Shown: positions 43,236 through 55,067, counted from the first letter of the stretch. The stretch: 64,000 nucleotides of DNA from Prosapia bicincta (GCA_036971475.1 JBAIZL010000003.1:103940233-104004232), one strand, 5' to 3'. Translations and numbers: made by a program. The notes: a model not told the origin generated them from the letters alone.

Positions 43236-43268
43236 AATACCAAGCCCACAAATAATGAGGGTCTACTG
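43236..43268 (-). repeat. Probable 5' terminus of the pogo/Tigger remnant
   Basis: Read on the minus strand: CAGTAGACCCTCATTATTTG next to TA (43269-43270), a typical Tigger-type terminus, about 550 bases before the transposase start. The opposite end was not found and may have been lost in the minisatellite. Confidence 0.5.
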
Positions 43269-43269
43269 T

Positions 43270-44035
43270 ATTGTAAAGTGTGTTTTATTACTTAAGATTA
43301 CGATTTTGATACTTGTGTTATATTTTATGAATAAGAAATAAGTAATCACTTTTACATTAGTTTATGACTCTTCTAACTTCAATTTTGTAAATTTGTAAAA
43401 ACTTACAAATAGGAAATAAGTGTTTTAAAATTACTTAGAAACTAATTTTTGAAAAGTTCCTGTTAATACTATTGTGAATATTGTAATTTTTTAAAATGAA
43501 CTGATCTGTAGATTCATTCATATTAAAAACCAATGCAAAAACTATATTTTTACAATTTTAAAATCTATCAAGAAAATCTATTTATTTAATTTAAAGGATG
43601 ATTCATTTATTCTTTAAAATTCATCTGAGCTCAAAATATTAAAGAAAATAAAGGTAATAGCAAGCACATGAGAAATAAAACATGATAGATCATTCACACA
43701 CTTTTAGACAAGGGTGCTCTAGCAAGGAAGTATTGTGTTTGTAATTGAATATTTTTTTTCAAAAGTTACAAAACATATGTCTTATAAAATATTAATGTCA
43801 TTTCTTGCTAAAAATACTCATAACTGTTTTATTATCATCTATACATGTTGGGAAAAACATTTACACTTATCTGTACAAATGTTTTAAGAAAAAACCATCT
43901 ATTTATAACAAAAGAATCCAAAAAAGCAAATAATTTTAAAACTGTTTCCTTAAACTTCAATAAGGCACTATTAAAAAGATATAATAGAAGTTCAATCTGT
44001 GCATAAAATCTTTTTGGACTAACCATGCAACTCCC
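43270..44035. other. Intron sequence with a trace of PLE family C terminus
   Basis: At 43335-43415 the text CACTTTTACATTAGTTTATGAC and TTTTGTAAATTTGTAAAAACTTAC resembles the family C terminus (52170-52245). Otherwise AT-rich with nothing recognised. Confidence 0.4.
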
Positions 44036-44334
44036 TAAGGTTATGTCCTAACTGCAGAGTATCGCGCGAGCGAGCGTTCAGCGATGGTCAGATACATCGC
44101 GTGTTGATCGCGCTATCTAAATGTGTGTCCTCATACAGGTCACCAATTCGTACGGCCAGACATCGTCGTACGTTCTCAACACACCGTAGCACGACCACTT
44201 CAGTTGTCATTCTCCAAGCTGAAATGACTTCCTGGCTGCGTTTTTGCTGGGAATTGTGTATTTATCGAAGAATTTTTGAAGAAGAATTTCATGAGAATAA
44301 AAGAAAGCATACTAATAAAGTATATTGAAGCCGA

Positions 44335-44455
44335 TATAAACTGGGGGAGTTTAATCATCTGTATCACGAGTTGTGAAGTCAAGAGGACATATTTTATCAA
44401 TACACAAGAATGTCAGCTACAACATTCGACTACATCTGCAAGGTTGGTGGGCTAG
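44335..44455 (+). pseudogene. Harbinger nuclease N-terminal fragment
   Basis: Plus strand GEFNHLYHEL, then QEDIFYQYTRMSATTFDYI, the segment that precedes the DDE domain in Harbinger nucleases, with an in-frame stop between. The catalytic part is absent. Confidence 0.6.
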
Positions 44456-44684
44456 AAGTATAACTAGATGAAGAAGATATTTCTTCAATGATTTGAGGAA
44501 ACAGGTGTCTTCAACATCCTTGGTTTCACAGTGTTTCTCTTTAAAGGCGATCATTTTCTCTTGTTCAACTTGAAGCATTCTTTTCTGAAACTCTTTAAAT
44601 TCTGGAGGTGTTTTCTTTCTCTTCCTTCTTACTAATGTATTCGATGACGAAGATTGTTAAAAGTTCTGTCAGAAATATCAAGAA

Positions 44685-44950
44685 TCACGGTGAAAGGGTA
44701 GCGTCATGTTCTTGGAGGGGAGAAATAGTTGCTTCACTGACTTCTGGTACGTCATTGTCTTCTGGTAATTGTACCTCATGAGCTTTGTCACCATCTTCAA
44801 TGTTACCCTGATTAGGTTTCTTTTCATCCTCGGCATAGTTGTGATGCGTAGCTCGGGGTAGCATCAAATCTTCGGTTAATACGCACTTCGTTTATCAATT
44901 TCTCCTCAAAATCCATATCAAATTCGAAAATAAGATATTGATAGCGCGAC
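44685..44950 (-). pseudogene. Harbinger MADF/Myb-like protein fragment
   Basis: Minus strand MDFEEKLINEVRINRR fits the start of a MADF DNA-binding domain (EKLI-x-E-V-R). A frameshift near 44850 leads to an acidic tail HNYAEDEKKPNQ...PLQEHD. The core of MADF is deleted. Confidence 0.55.
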
Positions 44951-45271
44951 GAAAAACAAACTGGTTTTAATAAAGCGTTCTGTTGACCGATCCATCGGTC
45001 GCAAACTGCAACCAAATCGGCCACTCCCCTTACCATGCACATGTTTGGTGTGCGTGCGATTGGCTGATGTACGCGACGCAATGTTGAAACAAATAAGTGC
45101 GAGCCCATCTTAGGTTCAAAGAGGACAGTTCACTACTTGCTTATTTGTTTGATATTTTCATCATCTGATGTAGCATCCATCGCTAAACGCTCGCTCGCGC
45201 GATACTCTCCAATTAGGACATAGCCTAACATTTATCTTAATTTATAAATGTCTTTAAATTTCAAAACTCAC

Positions 45272-45408
45272 AACCAAGAGTCCTTTGCATCACGCTTAGT
45301 TTTGAAGCAGTCCTATATGCAGCATATTTGATGTTGTTGCATTCATCCATGAGCTCTAATGCTACTCTATACTTTGGATGAACCCAATGTGTCTGCTTAT
45401 TGACATTG
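45272..45408 (-). CDS. DYTN: Dystrotelin-like gene, second recognised exon
   Basis: A 137-bp exon with acceptor TTTTTTTAATAG before 45408 and donor GTGAGT at 45271-45266; it begins in phase 2 and ends in phase 1. It encodes NVNKQTHWVHPKYRVALELM, then DECNNIKYAAYRTASKLSVMQRTLG. THWVHP fits the second Trp and the Pro of a WW domain, and the N-N-(I/V)-(K/R)-x-x-A-YRTA-x-KL stretch is the family signature that opens the EF-hand region. Only 125 bases of intron separate it from the exon at 45534. Downstream is the largest intron (17.1 kb), holding most of the mobile elements. Confidence 0.87.
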
Positions 45409-45533
45409 CTATTAAAAAAAATAAATAAATAACCAATCAGTAACATTATTTATATTTACAGGATCATAACTTTTACTATAGACTACTTCTAGTGAACAAA
45501 AATCTTTGATTTTTCTACCCATGATTTACTTAC

Positions 45534-45594
45534 TTTGTATGATGCTCAACCCCACTTCCTGCTTTTTCCAAAATACTGGACATTGGTTGTATAG
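45534..45594 (-). CDS. DYTN: Dystrotelin-like gene, first recognised exon
   Basis: A 61-bp exon with acceptor TTTTATTTTCAG before 45594 and donor GTAAGT at 45533-45528; phase 1 to phase 2. It encodes IQPMSSILEKAGSGVEHHT. Joined to the next exon it lines up with a WW domain (LEKAGSGVEHH for the usual WER...PYY), but the first Trp is Leu and both aromatic positions are His. ATG at 45583-45581 could be the start if the exon before is untranslated. The acceptor shows that an upstream exon exists; I could not find it. Confidence 0.75.
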
Positions 45595-45599
45595 CTGAA

Positions 45600-46816
45600 A
45601 ATAAAAGTAACAACTATAATATGAATGAAAATTATAGGTTTCCAACAGTCGTATCTGTTATTATTAGTAACAAAATATTAAGGTAATCTATTATTAAAGC
45701 CTAAATTGTTAATAAAAATTATGAAGTATCAAAAGTCAAGACTTCTTAGATAACAATAACTAACTAACAATCCTGTTCGATCCTGGTCCTAATATCTGGG
45801 TAAGGCTTAGGAAAAGAATAAATGGGAAATTTAATGACTTCCAAAACAGTTTAGGACAAAATAAACCCCATTTAAATGAGTTAATTACATAAATTTTCTA
45901 GTTTTGGGAACTTATAAAGCCTTCGGAAAGTTTGTTAGAAATATTCCCATTTATAAATTCCATTATTATTGGGAATATTCCTGACTCACATCACTATTCT
46001 TCCATTTTCGGTTTTCATTATCCGGGTGATGTCGGTTACACCATTGGATGTCAGTTCAGATCTGATTTCACTTTCAGGGATATGTAAAAGGTCCCTTTCA
46101 TGTGATGGCGCCATTCGAAGAGTTCAAGGTTCTGGCAAAAATCCAGGAAAAGATGTAGGTTTTCATTTGTAAAGATTGTGTTGTTAATGTAATGCATGTA
46201 GAAAGTGTAATTAAGTGTGTAATTGTAGTGTGTGTTGTCAGTAGTGTTTATGTTAGACTGGGGTTCTGCGAGGGAAGCTGAAGCCCTCTTACTTCAAAAT
46301 TATAGCTTGTTTGACCATATAAATAATTTGTATTTATTACGGTTTAGTTTATTAGCAATCATAATAATACATAAATAAGCAGCCAAGAATTAAAGTGGAT
46401 TTGGTACCTGTAAAATCAACCCTCTGTCAGATAGATTGTCGGCTGTTACATACAATTTTACTGTTAAAAGGAGGTAATAAGAAAAAAAATTCTTTCATAT
46501 TACAAATCACAAACAGCACATCTTTTGTAAATAGTTAGTATGTGAAACTATTCTTCTTTAAGACATTGTGACTTCGGTAAATGTTGTGAGGTTTTGAATG
46601 TATTTTTTGAAAATTTCACACTTTTGGGGCGTCAGTGCAAATAATTTTCATTAGGAATGTTTGCATCTCTTTAAGCATGTTAAAAAGTGTATTTTTTCTT
46701 AAAAAAAAACTATAGTTATCATAATTCGATACTTTATGGTAGAAATATTATGCTATGCTTTAAAAATAGATAGAGATAAAAATGTAACTAAGTGGGAACT
46801 TTGTTATATAGTATTA
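45600..46816. other. Upstream of recognised exons; possible non-LTR trace
   Basis: At about 46090-45970 the minus strand reads IPESEIRSELTSNGVTDITR with nearby stops, which resembles the gag-like ORF1 of jockey-type non-LTR elements. The rest is AT-rich, without a recognisable exon or promoter. Confidence 0.35.
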
Positions 46817-47597
46817 TTTATTTCCCGTTCCCACGTGTTCGTATTTAGCAAAAAAAATTATACAAGGGGTCACAGACGGTCATCAGGGATATGAAAAAAA
46901 TTATAAAAACTCCCGCTAATGGTCCAAACATTAAAAAGTTTGGAAAATACAAATTTCCCCTTCCCATGTGAAACGTTACTAGTTTAACGTTGGCTTAATT
47001 TTTTGATATAATAACTTGCATAGGGCATAAAAATGAAATTAAATTTGCTAATGACCCCAAATATTAAATTTTTTTTAAAAAATCAACTTTTACAAAGCAC
47101 TATTAGCATCTCCCCAGGTACACAAACCTTATAGAATTATAAAACTCGCACACACATCTTATTTTTTGGCAATAAGTCGCAAAAGTACTCAAAAAGCACG
47201 AAACAAACACTTGTAGGCCTGATTCCACACTCAAAACAGAAAATATTGCATTGAACATTTAAACACCTTTAATTTTTATCGTTAAAAATGATAGAACTTA
47301 CACCGCACAAAGCATGTTGAATTGAAGTGTTAAGGTTGATTTAATTTTAAATTTTGTAATTTTTGGGAGTCACCAGCAAGTTTAATTGCATTTCGAGACA
47401 GTTTGCGAGCTACTACTTCAAAAAAATAAATCTAAAACGTTGAATTTGTAACGTTTTAGGAGTGTCAAGGAGGGGGGAGGAACTGCAATTTTCTAAAATT
47501 TTAAATTTTTTGGGCGCTAGCAAAAATTTTTATAATTTTTTTCTGCATTGCCCAGTATAGAGTTTTTTACTAAAATCGAACACATGAGAACAGGAAA
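46817..47597. mobile_element. Foldback element with outer inverted repeats
   Basis: TATTTCCCGTTCCCACGTGT at 46817 is matched inversely by ACACATGAGAACAGGAAATA ending at 47599, with a further loose match inside. The interior stretch at 47125-47215 (AACTCGCRCACACAT, AAGTCGCAAAA) recurs at 50225-50285 in another foldback. No ORF. Confidence 0.6.
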
Positions 47598-47603
47598 TAA
47601 ATA

Positions 47604-49520
47604 CACTGGGTATCGTATATAACTACATTGCTTAATACAACGTACCGGCTGTAACAACGAAAATTCCTGGCTTCTTAATTCTGTAGTAACTGTTCAATGC
47701 ATTTTACATCGCCTATAACAACATCGGGTAAAACGACAGATCGGTTAAAACGACTCATTTCAGGTCCATCTAAAAAAAAATCGAGTATAGCGACGGAACA
47801 TTCTAGAATTCTCCGAACGGTAATCATCTCGATGTAAACAAAGCTTTCTAAGAATCGTGATCCCCATTCCATTTCCGTTCCACTACAAAAATTATCAGTT
47901 CGAACTATACAGCCAAAAGTGAAACACATATATACGTTAGTGAAATGCGAAAAAGGAGCCTTAATCGAAATGGGACATTCTTCCAAGACTAAATAAATTA
48001 AAATTGCGACGCACGAAGGAATTGAGTGCCATTGTTGGATTGGTTTCGGTTCCAGAGAAGCAAGAATATACCTCTCTCAGGCCAAATTTCACAACAAAAA
48101 GCTACCGAGTTATGGAAAAGAATAAATCCAAACACCTCCGAGGAGATTTCTAAGGGTTGGATCCGGCGATTTTGCCAACGGCACAATATCTTTTCAAGAA
48201 AATCTCCGGTGAGGCAGCTGGCGTTTTGTCAAGTGTATGCAGCACATGGTTGCAAACAGTTTAGCCGACTCTCCGTGAAGGTTACAAAGATGAAGACATC
48301 TTCAATGCAGACGAAACGGGACTATTCTACAAATTAACACCGGATCGAACGTTGATTTTAAAGGAGAAAAATGTAGTATAGGTAAAATTTCCAAAGATAG
48401 ACTTACCGTTTTAGTTGCTGCTAATATGATGGGTTAAAATTAAAAAGAAGCTTTTTGTCTGAAAATCCAAAAATCCTTGTTGCTTCAAAAGGATTGAAAA
48501 TCTACCAGTGGATTATGAAAACAATAAAAAAGCCTGGATGACGTCTAACTTGTTCACACGGTTTCTGAAAGATTGGGACGCACAGTTGGCAAAGAAAAAA
48601 CAAAATTTGTTTGCTTATAGATAATTGTCCGTCCCACATCCTCCCCTAAAGATTTAAATTCATTAAAATAGTGTTTTTGTCCCCAAATACAACCTCTGTC
48701 TTACAACCAATGGACCAGGGGGTTATACAAAAAATGAAAACGAATTTCCGGAAGCAGGTGGTGTTGAAATGGTTACAAGACACAGAAGAAAATTGTAATC
48801 TCGATACTGGATGCTATTTTAATGGTCCAAAAAGCATGGAATGACATTCCTGCGGAGACAATAAGGAATTGTTATCACCATACAGGATTCTACACCGAAG
48901 ATGAACCGAACATACAGCCTCCGGAACAAAATTTAACAGAATGGGCACAACAACTCACATTACCGTCACATATTAACTGGGACCTGATTCCAGACTATGA
49001 TAGCGAAATAACCACAGAATATGACATATCCGACGTAGAATTAATCAAATCTCACAGTGAAGAAAAGGCAAAAATCAGCGAAGAAGGTGATGAAGAGGTA
49101 GATGACGAATTACCTACTTTGGCTGAAGCAGTAAGGTATGTGGGGTTAATAAAAAAATTTGTTATTGTTAACAAACTTTGTACAAATTCTATGCAGGAGG
49201 GGATCAACGTAATAGAAAATAAAACTTTCCGAAACTTTTTATCAAAAAAATTGTAAAAAAAACAACAATAACTGACTTTGTTACTAGTAAATAAAATAAT
49301 TTTGTTAAATATGTACGTACATAGTTTAATTTTAATTATGCAACATTTAAATAAAATAATAAACCCGTTTTTTATTAAGTTAATTTAAATTTTGTTTTAT
49401 TATTCAGTCTAAAATTCTCCCCACTCAATCTTGTAGGTAGGTACTGGATATAACGACGCCCGGATATAGCGACCTAATTTTCATCCCCCCCTTAAACGTT
49501 GTTATAGACGATACCCAGTG
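47604..49520 (+). mobile_element. pogo/Tigger-like DNA transposon
   Basis: TA duplications at 47602-47603 and 49521-49522 enclose inverted termini CACTGGGTATCGT(A/C)TATAAC of about 20 bp. Subterminal motifs of the type GGATATAACGAC and GTATAGCGAC occur near both ends (47700-47800, 49445-49475). 1917 bp, with one degraded transposase. Confidence 0.88.
47995..49256 (+). pseudogene. Tigger/jerky-type transposase pseudogene
   Basis: Frame-shifted pieces on the plus strand: a DNA-binding part (about 48000-48190), then YKDEDIFNADETGLFYKL near 48290 with the first catalytic Asp. An intermediate part with stops follows, including LLIDNCPSH-like coding near 48610. A long intact C-terminal frame runs at 48822-49256 (AWNDIPAETIRNCYHHTGF, then an acidic tail). 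FNADETGLF and the W-x-x-(I/V)-x-x-x-T-I-x-NC block identify the group. At least four breaks; not functional. Confidence 0.8.
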
Positions 49521-49824
49521 TACCTATATATTTAGGTAAAAAAAGAACTTCATACAAACAACACAATATTTACCCAGAAAAAATTAGTAGAATTTCTATA
49601 CCCTATATCAGCACCAGTTATCAACCCTCATGTCACTTATGCAACAAATAGCAGCCAAGTCCTAGTTTGGATTAGTAAATTTATTATTTTTTTAAAAGCA
49701 TACCTATCATAAAAAGATACTTTGTTTACCATCTACATAATGTGGAATAATCAGGTAATGCCTGATGCATTACCACTAAAGTTATGTTTGTAAGGCAATA
49801 TATAACATTTCACCCACTTGGTAA

Positions 49825-50585
49825 AAATTTACATTTCTAAACCGGCTCTGTATTTGCATGAAACATTCCGAAACATGTAAAAAGGCTATCTTCATTGATA
49901 TTTTTTTGTTTTTTGGTTCGAATCACTATTTTTTTCTTAATTTAAAGTTGGGTAAAAAATTTAATACGAAAGTAGCAGTTGTGAATAGGCTGCCTGCCTC
50001 GCGGAGGGATACATTGACGTCACAAATGTAGTGACGTCACCCAACACCTGTACACTTGGATAATGTGTAGCATTACGTTTTGGCATAATTTTAATGAATT
50101 TAACAAAATAAAAAGAAAACCATAATATCAATATAGCCTCAAGACATGTTCAGGAACGTTCCATACTAATATGTAGCTGTTTTACTAATTAACGTATACC
50201 TAACTAAGCACTTTACATACCTTTTAGAATTATTAAACTCGCGCACACATATTATTTGTTTTGCGATAGTAAGTCGCAAAATTACTCACAGTAATGAAAC
50301 TTTGTATTTTGTCAAATTCATTAAAATTATGCCAAAACGTAATGCTACACAGTATCCAAGTGTAAAGGTGTTATGTGATGTCAATATATTCCTCCGCGAG
50401 GCAGACAGCCTATTTACAACTGCTACTTCTGCACTGAATTTTTTAACCAACTTTAAATTGAGATAAAACATAATGCGACACAAAAAACGAAAAAATATCA
50501 ATGGAAATGAACTTTTGACATGTTTTTTAATGTTCCATGCAAATATGGAGCCGGTTCAGATATCTAAATTTTTATCAAACATTTA
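49825..50585. mobile_element. Long foldback element, about 270-bp arms
   Basis: 49837-50110 is repeated in reverse complement at 50305-50570 with moderate divergence. Shared landmarks are ACCGGCTC, TGCCTCGCGGAGG and GTAGCATTACGTTTTGGCAT. The left arm has two TGACGTCA palindromes (50013-50040); the right arm has one decayed site. The interior holds a block shared with the foldback at 46817. No ORF. Confidence 0.8.
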
Positions 50586-50589
50586 TTAT

Positions 50590-51635
50590 TTTATTCATAA
50601 CAGAGAATAACCCTATGAGTAATCAAAATCTTGGCTTAACAGAAAATTGTTTTATAGCCAAACAGCCTATATATGATTCTACCTACAATTAGATTTTGCA
50701 GTATAAAGTGTGACAAAAGCTTCAAATTTAACATAAACTTTGAATTAGACTACCTAGATTTAGATGTTGTAGTATTTAATAAGCTTTGTACTATTTAACA
50801 AAAACAGTTCTTCAAATAATTACTCATGGAACATATACCTTTGAATTAGCCTTATACGAATTTTTAACGTTTTTAAAACAACATTATGCCAGCTGAAAAT
50901 GCATTCAACTTAAGTGCCTGATATTCGTTTTTATCAACACAGTAATAACTTCAAAACTTACCATCCATTATTTGTTAAAAAAAAAGTCCTATTTATAAAA
51001 CCGCTTTCATAGTAATCCCAGTATTCAATCAAGAACTCTATTGTTGTCAATATCACATAGCTACTTCCTCACATAACAGTTTAAAAAACAAAGGAGATAT
51101 TTAAAATTATTACATCCAAATGTCAAAAACCAAAATCTAAACGGCCAAAATTGACTTTCTAATGACTAGTATCATTTGAAAACAAATTGTTTTAAAGCAT
51201 AGATTGGCTCGCAGTTTAAATTTTGTAGTAATTTTACAGATTAAATATACATTGATCATTGATGCTGCTATACTACTTGATGCGGCCGATCAGCTTAAAT
51301 TCAAATTACGTTTACTTATGTTATTTATCGGGTGCTTAAAATGTTATTTAATTTATAAACTGTAAGCCTGAAGGTGGACAATATATAGTAATTTATTATT
51401 AGATGACTATACTTCTTCAACTTGAACCCCTAATTTTACAAAACACACCTGAATAAATAAGAGATGTCAGGCTTGTTTATATTAACACATTTTTTTTGTA
51501 TAACCATGAACCGTTTCATTGGAAATGTATCTCTTTGTCAACAAAACCATAAGCTACAGATCATTCAAAAACTAATATACAAACCAACAAATTTAGTAAA
51601 ATAATTACATAATAGCTTATTACACCCTAAAAAAA
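50590..51635. other. Intergenic or intronic sequence, no feature seen
   Basis: AT-rich; no ORF or repeat recognised. Confidence 0.5.
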
Positions 51636-51639
51636 AAAA

Positions 51640-52078
51640 TTTAAACCTAACATCACAAACAAAGATATTTACAACTACGTTGGCGTATACAAACTAAACT
51701 TGCAGTTCCTGCTCCAGTTTCTATGTAGGCCAAACAGGGAGGTAATTATACACATGCTACCTAAAACACACAAAAGAACAAAAACACTCAAAACGAACAA
51801 ACTTTGCTTAACACCTTATATCCCCGAGCTACAACTACACAAATATTATATCAAATCTACGAATTCACCAAAAACAAAACAAAATTAACCAATGCCAAAC
51901 AACCTACAGTACAAAATATACAAACATTTCAAGCTACACCCAGCATTCATACTCAACTACCAATTACCTTATCATTCACATCAATTTTTTGATATAACCG
52001 CCAAACCCTCTCAAAGTTCCCTATTATACCATACTCAAACTTATCATTGCCTAAAACAATTAAAAGGTCAGTTTTAGT
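51640..52078 (+). mobile_element. Penelope-like element family C, GIY-YIG fragment
   Basis: Plus strand YVGVYKL followed, after a frameshift, by CSSCSSFYVGQTGR-type coding near 51690-51745. This is the start of the GIY-YIG domain with its Cys pair, and only degraded sequence follows. It meets the minus-strand family C copy at about 52080, head to tail inverted. Confidence 0.65.
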
Positions 52079-52079
52079 C

Positions 52080-52985
52080 TAAGTTGACAGTAGGATACAG
52101 TGGGACGAAAATGTTCGTCCTCATAAACGATTTATTCTTGAATTTTGTACTCCATTACGTTCGGCGAACCTTAATTATTCACTTTAACAATAGTTTATGA
52201 CTATCCGAACTTTAAATTTTGTAAATTTGTGAAACCTTACTGAGACAGAACGTTTTCGATCGCTATATGGCGGTGTTCACTAGTGTCTTCTGCTTGGAGA
52301 TGTCGGGTCAAGCGGATGACTGTTTTAAAGGCAGTTTTCGATAGTATCAAAGAGTATGTGTGATTTGTATTGTGTTTGTTCGTTTAATATGTTTGTATTT
52401 TGTGTTTCTGTAAATTTCACATTGTTCTAGTGTGTTGAGATGTGATCCTTTTTTTGTTGATGTCTAGGATTTCTAGGTTATGGTAAATGTCTGTGTATTT
52501 GTGTCTTGTTTGTTTTATGTGATTTTAAAATGCTGAGTCGGTTTTCTATATGTGTGTTCCTCGACTTTTTGTTTAAAACTGCGTCCTGTTTGTCCCTATA
52601 GAATTTGTTACATTTGTCTCAGTTTAGTTTGTATACGCCAGGTGCTTGTCGTATATCTTTGTTATTGGTGTTGTATTGTATTTTGTATTGTAACTTTTTA
52701 TTAGTTTTTTATGCTATTTTGTATCCTGTTTTTTAAAATTTGCGGGGTATTTTATTTGTTGTTTTGTTTCTGTATGGTAATGTGATGTATTTGTTTTCCC
52801 TATCTATAGTGTTAATTTTAGTATTTTTTTGTATTTTGTACTATAGTTTGTCTATTATTGTGGTGTTGTACCCGTTTGTGTATGTTATATATATTTAATG
52901 GTGCCAGTTTCTTTGTTTATGTTTTCTGTGGTCATTGTAACATCTTTAAGTTTATGAAGCATGGATCTGAAGGCAGGTGTACAAA
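52080..52985 (-). mobile_element. Penelope-like element family C, second copy
   Basis: Parallels 14708-15540 along its length on the same strand. Shared text includes GTGTTGAGATGTGATCC, TTAGTTTGTATACGCCAGG (GIY-YIG start on the minus strand) and TTTTAAAATTTGCGGGGTAT. The terminus at 52195-52330 carries a hammerhead-like motif. Degraded. Confidence 0.7.
52243..52288 (-). ncRNA. Hammerhead-ribozyme-like motif, PLE family C copy 2
   Basis: Minus strand: stem I AGACA/TGTCT (5 bp), first box CTAGTGA (CTGATGA in the sister copy), stem II around GCGATC, GAAA, stem III AAC/GTT and cleavage base C. The box change should stop cleavage. Confidence 0.55.
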
Positions 52986-52989
52986 AGTA

Positions 52990-55065
52990 ATAAATAACAA
53001 TAATTCAGAATATAATAGAAGTAAATTAAATATGGATGAAAAAAAGAAAATGTAAACAATGGAGCCATAACCTAAATATAAAATATTAAAACCAAGATGG
53101 CAGCTAGTATAATTATGAAACAGCTGATGTTTTCCAAATGTAGAATTGTACAAAACCTAAAAATTATTGCATAGAGGATAAAACCTAACTGTCCAGGTAA
53201 GGACATGAAGATCCAAATAATCAGTGGGTTAAATAACAGATGTTTCAACAATTGAAAGTTTTATTCTTGGCTCTAGAAATTTTCAATTAAAAAAAAACAT
53301 TGTTGGAGAAGCTTGCATTGGAACTGGAAGCAAAAAACTTAAGTTGACCAAAATTTTATTTAAAGGAAGAATTCAAGCATAAAAAAATAGTGGTGAAAGA
53401 TTTGTTTATAGAAATAAATTTAAAAGGCTAGAAATTTGGACAAAACATTAAACGTCAGATAAGTTTAAGAAAAGATTGTAAGTTATTATATTGTAAATTC
53501 AAAATTAATAGCTTTAGGCCTAGGCGTTTCTTTTACAAAATTTATTACAACATTAATTGCATAAACCAAATTTTAAATTTGTCATAATAACCCACCGAAT
53601 AACCTGAAAGAAAGAGACTTGTGATATTTAACTAAATTAGGAAATAGAGAAAGTGTATTAAAAAAAATATTGTAACTAGAATAAGATTTAAAAAAAAACT
53701 AAATTAAACAAAAATTAATCGAATTATAGGCCTAAGAAAGTGTTTTATTTATTACTATAAATGGTAAGTAATACAAAATAAAAGTAATAGTAATCTAAAT
53801 TTTACTTTTAGGGTTACAATTATTTTGTAATACTAACTGACGCCCAGCAATTTATTATTTTCTAAAGATTAGTGTTATTAAATTTTGTTTTATTATAAAG
53901 AAATTATTTAAATTATTCAAAATTCCAAATTATATAAAAATATTACAATATATATATATTTGATCATCAATGTACAGTCTAAAAGTTTATTTCGTACTAT
54001 ATGAGATGTATATATGAAGGCTGAGTTAACTCATCACATAATCTTCCAATTCACTATCAAGATTGTGAGTCACTGACAATGAAATCCAAGAAGTGACCAT
54101 AGTGAATATTCTGACTCCTTATGGCCCCTTAAAGGTAGTTCATGAATACCACAAAACTTTGCTACCTAGAAAGTGTTTGTTTTTCAACAACTATTTATTA
54201 TGTTTTTGGACTGAAATTCTAACAGGAGAGACATTTAGTGTTGGAATATTTATTTTTCCAAAAGTTATATATTTTAATGCATTTTTCAAATGAGGCACAT
54301 TTGTCATGCTTTTAAAATGTTTACATTTAAATGTTTAAAATCTCCATAACTGGGCTTTGTTCACTCCCACTATCAAACAGTAAATGGTTAAAACAAAACA
54401 AGCATTTCTTTTCCATCCATTTGATTGTTGCAATTGTTATCTTTTTAAGTAATTTTTCCTCAAAATTTAACTCAGGGAAGGCAGTGAACAGATGGAGATG
54501 GCTCCACTAGTAACTGTCTGCTGTGTCCAACCTTTTACTGCGAGCTGCAGGGTGAAGTGTCGCACGGAAAAAGAACCTGTTCTATTTGTTCACTACTCTC
54601 TGCCGCCAATAGGTTGCTCCACTAACTATAGACTGTAGTGTTGTGTCTGTAGCCAAGGCTGTCACAGCTCATATCTACTGCCACAATAATCAGTAGTGAA
54701 AACAGGCAGCGTGCGACGACAATGCAGATTGTGGTTCATATTATGTGTAGACACCCGACTGTTGCATGTAGCGCAAAAAACTTAAAGAGTGATAGACTAC
54801 AGCAAATGGAGCCCCAGCCTCAATGTCAAATCTGCAGTTCTTAGAGGAGTCTATTCACTATCAGAATGATTAATCATGGATAACTGTGAAATTATGGAAA
54901 GTAGAAACTACATCAATATATGGTTGAGAAGGGGTTTTCAACTTTCAACTAAATCCTTCTTCTTGACAGAGTATCTGAGAATGTGATCGTTCAGAGTGCA
55001 ACTAGGGGATTCTTCTATTCTTTCTTGGATGAACCTGTTATAAGTAATTCCATCAGATGCATTTT
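52990..55065. other. Intergenic or intronic sequence; more GC-rich patch at 54480-54760
   Basis: Mostly AT-rich, without recognised coding. The patch at 54480-54760 is richer in G and C and could be a promoter region of the minus-strand gene downstream, but I see no TATA box or start motif that decides it. Confidence 0.35.
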
Positions 55066-55067
55066 AT

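Larger units (their letters stand above)
44039..45225 (+). mobile_element. PIF/Harbinger DNA transposon, internally deleted
   Basis: Inverted termini of about 55 bp begin GG(T/C)TATGTCCTAA and include GAGTATCGCGCGAGCGAGCG. They are flanked by TAA (44036-44038, 45226-45228), the three-base target of PIF/Harbinger. Inside are fragments of both proteins of such elements: a plus-strand start of the nuclease and a minus-strand MADF-type protein. Length 1187 bp, far shorter than an active copy. Confidence 0.85.

Noticed and set aside
48822..49256. Intact C-terminal transposase frame as a domesticated host gene
   Set aside because: The catalytic part just upstream has several stops and frameshifts, and the termini and TA duplication show an ordinary dead transposon.
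54480..54760. GC-richer patch as the promoter of the dystrotelin-like gene
   Set aside because: No TATA box, initiator or linked first exon could be shown.
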